In this document: positions 25,635 through 29,950 of the stretch, piece after piece | Layout of the letters: the number at the start of each line of letters is the position of its first letter | Numbering within the stretch: the stretch's first letter is position 1 | Origin: JABWBR01 sp036741235 | GTDB lineage: Bacteria; Bacteroidota; Bacteroidia; Chitinophagales; Saprospiraceae | DNA: 29,950 bases | Direction of reading: 5' to 3' | Assembly (NCBI GenBank): GCA_036741235.1 | Contig: DAINSQ010000044.1 | Location: 1-29,950 of the forward strand | Position numbers and translations under genes: made by a program | Notes under the pieces: model-generated | Seen by the model: the letters and a program-made list of their open reading frames with translations, nothing else | What the model was told of the DNA's origin: nothing | Databases searched by the model: none

Positions 25635-25790
25635 AGGGTTATGAGGGGTTATGCGACTGAAAGGAGTCCCGTACTGACCAAAGGGAAGTCGGGAAGGGGT
25701 TATGAAGGGGCATCAACTTTCATAACCTCTCATCAACTTTCATAACCTCTCATCAACTTTCATAACCTCTCATAACCTCTCATAACCTCT
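25635..25790. repeat. Decamer array (CATAACCTCT) with inverted GGTTATG arm, between the FKBP gene and prfB
   Basis: Three exact copies of CATCAACTTTCATAACCTCT at 25711-25770 are followed by two more CATAACCTCT at 25771-25790. Upstream, AGGGTTATGAGGGGTTATG (25635-25653) and AGGGGTTATGAAGGGG (25695-25710) are complementary to the array. It fills the 186-bp gap between these co-directional genes, immediately after the FKBP stop codon. Confidence 0.85.
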
Positions 25791-25795
25791 CAAAC

Positions 25796-26641
25796 TCACT
25801 TCTCCCGCTCCACATAAAAAACGAGCTCTGCGTTAGGCGGAATATTGGGGGGGCTGCCCTGTTCGCCGTAGCCGAGGTTGCTAGGGATAAACAGCGTAGC
25901 CTTTCCGCCGGGTTTGAGCAGGGCGATACCTTCATCCCAGCCCTGGATAACGCGGCACCTGCCGAGGGGGAATGAGATGGGTTCTCCTCTGGAAAAAGAA
26001 TTGTCGAACATCGTGCCGTTGGTCAGCGATCCGTAATAGTGGACGGACACATTATTGCCAGGCGCCGGCAGATCGCCGCTGCCCTCCTCGTGGATGATGT
26101 ATTTCAGCCCCGACTCGGTGGTTTTTATTTCGGAGGCCAACTGGCCGCCGTTATATTGCTGGATAGTGGCGCTAACTTTGCCGGCAATTTCCGGTTCGCG
26201 CTTGCGAACCACGTCTAAGCGCGCCTGGCGTTCTTCTTCCGTTTCGATACTGGTAACCACCACATCGTAGTACATGATATTACTTTCGGTAAAGCCCATC
26301 TGCTGTTGTTGCAGCGAGTCGAGTTCGATCAAGACTGTTACGCTATCGCCCACGCCGATGAGTTTCAGTACGCTTTCTACCGGAGAGGGTTCGCGGCCGG
26401 GTTCTTCCGAAACGGGGATTTGCATAACGGGATCCACCCCGTCCTGGCGGCTGGAGCGGATAACGCGCTCGCCATCCCTGATTTGAGCGTGGAAGTATAC
26501 ATAATCGCCGGGGTTGGGTTTTTTATTTCCAAGATCGGTGTGCTGGATGTACTCGATGCCATCCGGCGTTTTGAGCTTCTTCTCCTTTTGGCAGCCGAAG
26601 CAACACAGCGCCAGGAGCGCTGCAAATAGCATGAAACGCAT
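25796..26641 (-). CDS. FKBP-type peptidyl-prolyl isomerase lipoprotein
   Basis: 281 residues. A signal peptide with lipobox (LCCFGC, Cys17) anchors it to a membrane facing the periplasm. A first FKBP-like region (about 30-135, KPNPGDYVYFHAQIRDGERVI and LKLIGVGDSVTVLIEL) lacks clear catalytic residues and looks degenerate. The second (about 175-281) is canonical: VSVHYYGSLTNGTMFDNSFSRGEPISFPLG, VIQGWDEGIALLKPGGKATLFIPSNLGYGEQGSPPNIPPNAELVFYVE, with the FDNS, GWDEG and YG segments lining the active site. It catalyses cis-trans isomerisation of proline bonds and probably helps fold exported proteins. It lies 15 bp downstream of nrnA, likely in one transcript. Confidence 0.92.
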   Translation of the reverse strand: MRFMLFAALLALCCFGCQKEKKLKTPDGIEYIQHTDLGNKKPNPGDYVYFHAQIRDGERVIRSSRQDGVDPVMQIPVSEEPGREPSPVESVLKLIGVGDSVTVLIELDSLQQQQMGFTESNIMYYDVVVTSIETEEERQARLDVVRKREPEIAGKVSATIQQYNGGQLASEIKTTESGLKYIIHEEGSGDLPAPGNNVSVHYYGSLTNGTMFDNSFSRGEPISFPLGRCRVIQGWDEGIALLKPGGKATLFIPSNLGYGEQGSPPNIPPNAELVFYVEREK

Positions 26642-26656
26642 AAAAATAGATTGAGA

Positions 26657-27676
26657 TTAAAAGAAATTTGATTGATCAGACAATTGTTCGCCGTATTCGG
26701 GTAGTAGTTCTTTGAATTTCCTGACGGTGACCCTTAGCGGCTGAAACGAAGCGCCGCCGGCGGCGTTTTTGTGGCCGCCCCCCTTGAAATGCTTTCTGGC
26801 AATTTCCTGCACGTCAAAGTTGCCTTTTGAACGCAGGGAAAGCTTGACAATGGTGGGTTGTTCGGTAATAAATGCGGCCAGCCGCACATTTTTCAATTTG
26901 AGCAAGTAGTTGACGATTCCTTCGGTGTCGCCGCGTTGAATGTCAAATGTGCCGTAGTCTTCTTTGGTAAGCGTGATGATACCGGTGTAGTATTCGGGCA
27001 ATATTTCCAGCCTGTTGTGGAGGCAATGCCCTAGCAACCGAAGCTGCTTTTCGCTCATGCTGTTGAAGATGAGGTCTTGGAGCAAATAATCGTCAACGCC
27101 GCATTCGAGCAAAATCGCTACCAGGCGAAACAACTTGGGCGATGTACTATACTTAAACGAGCCGGTATCGGTAAGAATGCCGGTATAAATGCATTCGCCG
27201 ACGATTTTGTCAACCTGGTCCTGATGGCCCAACATTTCCATAAAGTCGTAAATCAACTCGCTGGTAGAACTGGCCGTGGGGTCGGAAAGCGTAAAATCGG
27301 CAAAAGGCTCGGGAAAGAGGTGGTGATCGATCATGACCACCGGCTTTTTGAGCGGCTGGATCAATTCACCCGCCTTGTCAATGCGGTCGAGCGCGTTGAA
27401 GTCGAGACAAAAGAACAGGTCTGCTTTTTCAATATAGCCTTTCGCCTGGTCGGGGTCGTTGTCAAAAACGACAACCGATTCGATGCCCGGCATCCAATCC
27501 AGAAAATCGGGATATTCCGAGGGGACAACCACCCGCACGGCGTGGCCGTTGCGCAAGAGGTAGTGATACAAGGCCAGCGAGGCGCCGATGGCGTCGCCGT
27601 CGGGATTGCGGTGCGTGACGATCACGACGTCTTTGGGAATAGCAAGCAGCGTTTTTAATTGGCCCAGATTTTCCAT
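26657..27676 (-). CDS. nrnA: DHH-family phosphoesterase, NrnA-like (oligoribonuclease / pAp phosphatase)
   Basis: 339 residues. The DHH domain shows HRNPDGDAIGASL (His22, Asp26, Asp28), CLDFNALDRID (Asp92), MIDHHLFPEP (Asp117-His118-His119) and GILTDTGSFKYS (Asp170), the manganese-binding residues. The C-terminal DHHA1 domain ends in GGGHKNAAGG, which binds substrate. NrnA enzymes degrade 2-5-nt RNAs and may dephosphorylate 3'-phosphoadenosine 5'-phosphate; many Bacteroidota have this enzyme instead of Orn. It is cotranscribed with the FKBP gene and divergent from ndk. NrnA rather than RecJ is supported by the length. Confidence 0.92.
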   Translation of the reverse strand: MENLGQLKTLLAIPKDVVIVTHRNPDGDAIGASLALYHYLLRNGHAVRVVVPSEYPDFLDWMPGIESVVVFDNDPDQAKGYIEKADLFFCLDFNALDRIDKAGELIQPLKKPVVMIDHHLFPEPFADFTLSDPTASSTSELIYDFMEMLGHQDQVDKIVGECIYTGILTDTGSFKYSTSPKLFRLVAILLECGVDDYLLQDLIFNSMSEKQLRLLGHCLHNRLEILPEYYTGIITLTKEDYGTFDIQRGDTEGIVNYLLKLKNVRLAAFITEQPTIVKLSLRSKGNFDVQEIARKHFKGGGHKNAAGGASFQPLRVTVRKFKELLPEYGEQLSDQSNFF

Positions 27677-27743
27677 TAATCTTTATAAATGAGGCTGCGA
27701 AGTTGACAAAAAAAGCCAATTTAACCAAAAATTATACACTTCC

Positions 27744-27777
27744 TTTGGTGGGTAATATGCGGCAATACGTACTTTTG
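27744..27777 (+). promoter_or_regulatory. Promoter for ndk (TTTG ... TACTTTTG)
   Basis: -33 box TTTG at 27744-27747 and perfect -7 box TACTTTTG at 27770-27777, with 22 bp between. The usual spacing is 19-21. The -7 box ends 26 bp before the ATG. This is the only site in the window where both boxes are visible. Confidence 0.6.
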
Positions 27778-27803
27778 CACCTCAAAATTAAAAAAGCAAT
27801 ACC

Positions 27804-28223
27804 ATGTCAGGAAATAGAACTTTTACGATGATTAAACCCGACGCCGTACAGTCGGGCCATATCGGCGCTATTCTGGCCAAGATTAACGAGGCCGGTTTTC
27901 GCATTGTGGCAATGAAAATGACGAAGCTGAGCCAGGAGAAGGCCGGCGCTTTTTACGCCGTTCACAAGGAACGCCCCTTTTACGGCGAGTTGGTAGACTT
28001 TATGTCTTCAGGCCCTATCGTTGCCGCTATTCTCGAAAAAGACAACGCTGTTGAAGATTTCCGCACGCTGATCGGCGCTACCGACCCGGCGAAGGCCGCC
28101 CCCGGCACGATTCGCGCCCTCTACGCCCGCAACGTAGGCGAAAATGCCGTCCACGGCTCCGACTCAGACGAAAACGCCGCTATCGAAGGGCTGTTTTTCT
28201 TTTCGGAGCTGGAGAGGTTTTAA
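27804..28223 (+). CDS. ndk: Nucleoside diphosphate kinase
   Basis: 139 residues, normal length. It transfers phosphate between nucleoside tri- and diphosphates through a phospho-histidine, here His117 in ARNVGENAVHGSDSDENA. RTFTMIKPDAV at the start and HKERPFYGELVDFMSSGPIVAAILE are strict family motifs. It is a single gene with its own promoter, divergent from nrnA, and ends 10 bp before a repeat hairpin. Confidence 0.98.
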   Translation: MSGNRTFTMIKPDAVQSGHIGAILAKINEAGFRIVAMKMTKLSQEKAGAFYAVHKERPFYGELVDFMSSGPIVAAILEKDNAVEDFRTLIGATDPAKAAPGTIRALYARNVGENAVHGSDSDENAAIEGLFFFSELERF

Positions 28224-28232
28224 TTCGTTGTA

Positions 28233-28370
28233 GGTTGTAGGTTGTAGGTTGTATGTTCTATGTTCTAGGTTGTATGTTCTATGTTCTAGGTCTACTTACA
28301 ACTTACAACTTACAACTTACAACCTACAACCTACAACCTACCTACAACCTACAACCTACAACCCACAACC
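28233..28370. repeat. Heptamer repeat hairpin: GGTTGTA/TGTTCTA words then TACAACC/TACAACT words
   Basis: Three exact GGTTGTA copies (28233-28253) and several TGTTCTA/GGTTGTA variants are followed from about 28294 by about ten copies of the complementary words ACTTACA and ACCTACA up to 28370. The left and right arms can pair over tens of bases. It fills the whole convergent gap between ndk and the lipoprotein gene. Confidence 0.92.
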
Positions 28371-29048
28371 TCACTCCTTCCCTCCCAGCGTAAATTTGAC
28401 GCCAAAGCCGATTTGGAATAAAGCGTTATTGATCTCCTCGCCCTCGTTCCAAATGCCGTAGTAAGCGATATCGAGGCCGAATTTCACTCTTTTACCTGCC
28501 TCGAAGCCGAAGTTGGAGCCGAAGTAGTTGAGCAATCCGGAGCTTTCGTCGAAGGTTGTGCCGAATTGCCCGATATAACGCGGGGCGGCGTAAATAGCAA
28601 ACTTATCGGAGGGGTGAATGGACAGGTAGAGTGGTATCTGGAAGTTGAGCAGCATACCTTCTTCGCTGACGAAGCCGAAGCCGCCTAATCCGGCGCCCAA
28701 TGCCATGGCGAAGAAAGATTCCTGATTGCCCACCACCTGCACTTTGGCGTCTGCCAGGAAGTTTAAAGCGGTATTAATGCGCAGGCCCACGTCGACCTTC
28801 TCGGCTACGCCGTAACGGCCGCCTAATTCGAGTAATCCTAAAGTATTAATGACCAGGCCGGTATCGGCCTCTTCGTCGTCATCTGGATCGAAGTCGGGTG
28901 CGCTTACAAAGTTGACGGACATGGCTATTTCGCCTTTTTCATCGCCCACCGTTTTGCCGGTCTGAAAGCCTGTCAGCGAAGCGCAGCCACTCCAAAGCAA
29001 TATGCCGCTCAGCAATACTGCAACGGCAAATATGTTATGCGTTCTCAT
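28371..29048 (-). CDS. Predicted outer-membrane-associated lipoprotein of unknown function
   Basis: 225 residues. I do not recognise a named family. The N-terminus is a signal segment ending in WSGC (Cys22), an imperfect lipobox. An acidic stretch DFDPDDDEEAD (about residues 52-62) could bind calcium. The rest alternates short beta strands with glycine/aromatic turns (LLELGGRYGVAEKVDVGLRINTALNFLADAKVQVVGNQESFFAMALGAGLGGFGF, FAIYAAPRYIGQFG, FGLDIAYYGIWNEGE) and ends in FQIGFGVKFTLGGKE, resembling a small outer-membrane barrel. It is convergent with ndk. Confidence 0.75.
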   Translation of the reverse strand: MRTHNIFAVAVLLSGILLWSGCASLTGFQTGKTVGDEKGEIAMSVNFVSAPDFDPDDDEEADTGLVINTLGLLELGGRYGVAEKVDVGLRINTALNFLADAKVQVVGNQESFFAMALGAGLGGFGFVSEEGMLLNFQIPLYLSIHPSDKFAIYAAPRYIGQFGTTFDESSGLLNYFGSNFGFEAGKRVKFGLDIAYYGIWNEGEEINNALFQIGFGVKFTLGGKE

Positions 29049-29077
29049 GGCTGTATGATTTGGTAATTGAATTGTCT

Positions 29078-29131
29078 GTTTATGGGTTTATAGGTTTATC
29101 AATAAACGCATAAACCCATAAACCCATAAAC
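29078..29131. repeat. Near-perfect inverted repeat of GGGTTTAT/ATAAACCC words
   Basis: Arms 29078-29099 and 29102-29123 match at 20 of 22 positions around a 2-base centre, and the right arm continues with one more CCCATAAAC copy to 29131. It lies between the end of the toxin-antitoxin pair and the start of the lipoprotein gene (both minus strand), where it could end toxin-antitoxin transcription. Confidence 0.9.
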
Positions 29132-29214
29132 TGACTAAGTACCAATCTACATCAATACCCAGTAGAAACAAATGACAAAAGGCATTGCAGGGGGAAATAT
29201 GGAGTCTTTCCAGG

Positions 29215-29583
29215 TTAAGATCTAAATGGCAATAGCTTTACTTTTGACCTTGCGTCGTCAAGGGTAAGCATGCAGCCAGATAATAGTTGAGAAGAGAACT
29301 GTCTAAGGCAATATATTACTTTATCACCAATATAGTCAGGCGATAAATCTTGAGTTCTAACTTGAAAAACACTCGGAGCTTCCGCATTGGTTGCAGCTAA
29401 TATTGCGCCAAAATCTAAATCGTTAGTAAATACGATATAATTGTGATTCCTGGCATACTCGAAAATCAATTTATCAGGTGCGTTTGGAGCGCCGACTCGA
29501 ATCCAGTGAATAGCCTCATAGCCATTTGTTATAAGGTATTCTTCCCAAATAGGAGATAAATTCATGTCTATCAAGACTTTCAT
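29215..29583 (-). CDS. DUF5615-type PIN-like protein, putative toxin
   Basis: 122 residues. The start MKVLIDMNLSP with Asp6, and VFTNDLDFGAILA with Asp55 and Asp57, are the conserved acidic positions of DUF5615/Mut7-C-like PIN-fold proteins, thought to be RNases. GAPNAPDKLIFEYARNHNYI between them is also typical. The ATG overlaps the stop of the upstream DUF433 gene by 4 bases (ATGA), the normal arrangement for this pair. Base composition here is more AT-rich than in the neighbouring genes, compatible with recent acquisition. Toxicity has not been read from sequence; it is inferred from the family pairing. Confidence 0.88.
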   Translation of the reverse strand: MKVLIDMNLSPIWEEYLITNGYEAIHWIRVGAPNAPDKLIFEYARNHNYIVFTNDLDFGAILAATNAEAPSVFQVRTQDLSPDYIGDKVIYCLRQFSSQLLSGCMLTLDDARSKVKLLPFRS

Positions 29584-29813
29584 GCGGCGGGATATAGCGG
29601 AATTTCAATTTCTTCAGCCCGCCAAGCGGCATAAGTCAGCGCCTGCCTGATATCCTCTGCTTCAAGGTATGGGTAAAGTAAAAGGATATCTTTAGTGGTT
29701 TTACCTGCAGCAACTAGTCCTACAATGGTACCTACCGTAACACGCATACCTCTAATACAAGGTTTACCCCCCATAACTTCAGGCTGAAAAGTTATTCGAT
29801 CTAATGTCTGCAT
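29580..29813 (-). CDS. DUF433 domain protein, putative antitoxin
   Basis: 77 residues, normal for the family. ITFQPEVMGGKPCIRGMRVTVGTIVGLVAAGKTTKDILLLYPYLEAEDIRQALTYAAWRAEE is the DUF433 (VapB45-like) signature: a beta-hairpin with GKPCIRGMRVTV and a helix-turn-helix-like part that probably binds DNA. It should neutralise the DUF5615 partner and may repress its own promoter. It has a -7 box and a palindrome just upstream. Confidence 0.9.
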   Translation of the reverse strand: MQTLDRITFQPEVMGGKPCIRGMRVTVGTIVGLVAAGKTTKDILLLYPYLEAEDIRQALTYAAWRAEEIEIPLYPAA

Positions 29814-29819
29814 TTAATG

Positions 29820-29848
29820 TATATTGAATATATCTATTTACAAATATA
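29820..29848 (-). promoter_or_regulatory. Promoter -7 box and palindromic operator candidate for the toxin-antitoxin pair
   Basis: On the minus strand TATATTTG (29841-29848) is a perfect TAnnTTTG box 27 bp before the ATG. TATATT-G-AATATA (29820-29832) is a perfect 6-1-6 palindrome at the expected transcription start, a good place for antitoxin binding. Confidence 0.45.
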
Positions 29849-29950
29849 CAAAAAATTAGGGGAAGATATGCTGTTTTGTCTCGGTTTACTTGTGTGCAAC
29901 CACCAACTGTTCTGCCCTCACCAATGTCCCCGCGCTTAACCATTGCAGGG

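Noticed and set aside
25711..25790. CRISPR-like or iteron origin array
   Set aside because: Repeats are contiguous with no spacers, and no replication protein is near; they match the junction repeat pattern instead.
28249..28461. 70-residue plus-strand frame after ndk
   Set aside because: A translation of the heptamer repeat (TYNLQPTTYNLQ).

Overview
The window looks like a chromosomal segment of a Bacteroidota bacterium, most likely from the Saprospiria/Chitinophagia side of the phylum. The signs are: a secreted repeat protein with a type IX secretion (T9SS) C-terminal sorting domain; a propeller-type LytS/LytTR two-component pair; several TAnnTTTG promoter -7 boxes with no Shine-Dalgarno sequences in front of genes; and a GH130/GH26/symporter mannan cluster closely resembling that of Bacteroides fragilis. 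This placement rests on reading the sequence, not on a search. There is one 168-base assembly gap (N's at 16625-16792).

Layout. 60-464: a small lipoprotein with a symmetric six-cysteine tail, followed by a terminator. 604-12106: a carbohydrate region with an SLC45-like MFS sugar transporter (+), glucokinase (-), a large T9SS-secreted beta-propeller protein (-), a ZIP metal transporter (-), a GH5 mannanase-like enzyme (-), and divergently GH26 beta-mannanase, a sodium/solute symporter and GH130 mannosylglucose phosphorylase (+). 12214-16396: a three-gene minus-strand operon, YceI-like protein, propeller sensor kinase and LytTR response regulator, with both junctions overlapping. 16397-16870: repeats and the assembly gap. 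16871-19585: a lone AddB-like PD-(D/E)XK nuclease. 19660-20037: a small membrane protein. 20399-24418: clpC, a strong terminator, then infC-rpmI-rplT. 24523-27676 (minus): nrnA, an FKBP-type lipoprotein and prfB, which needs a programmed +1 frameshift. 27804-28223: ndk. 28371-29048: a lipoprotein. 29215-29813: a DUF433/DUF5615 toxin-antitoxin-like pair.

How it fits together. GH5 and GH26 would cut beta-mannan outside the cytoplasm, the symporter would import small products, and GH130 would phosphorolyse mannosyl-glucose to mannose-1-phosphate and glucose, which the nearby glucokinase can phosphorylate. The epimerase that converts mannobiose to mannosyl-glucose in the B. fragilis pathway is not in the window. 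The most unusual non-coding signal is a set of short tandem repeats at gene junctions. Most words contain GGTT (GGTTGTA, GGTTTATT, GGTTTATG, GGTTATGAGA) and are often followed by the complementary word, so that they form hairpins. Other points of interest are a 58-bp element with 9-bp terminal inverted repeats, a hairpin between rpmI and rplT, and non-ATG starts at infC, the sensor kinase and the GH5 gene.
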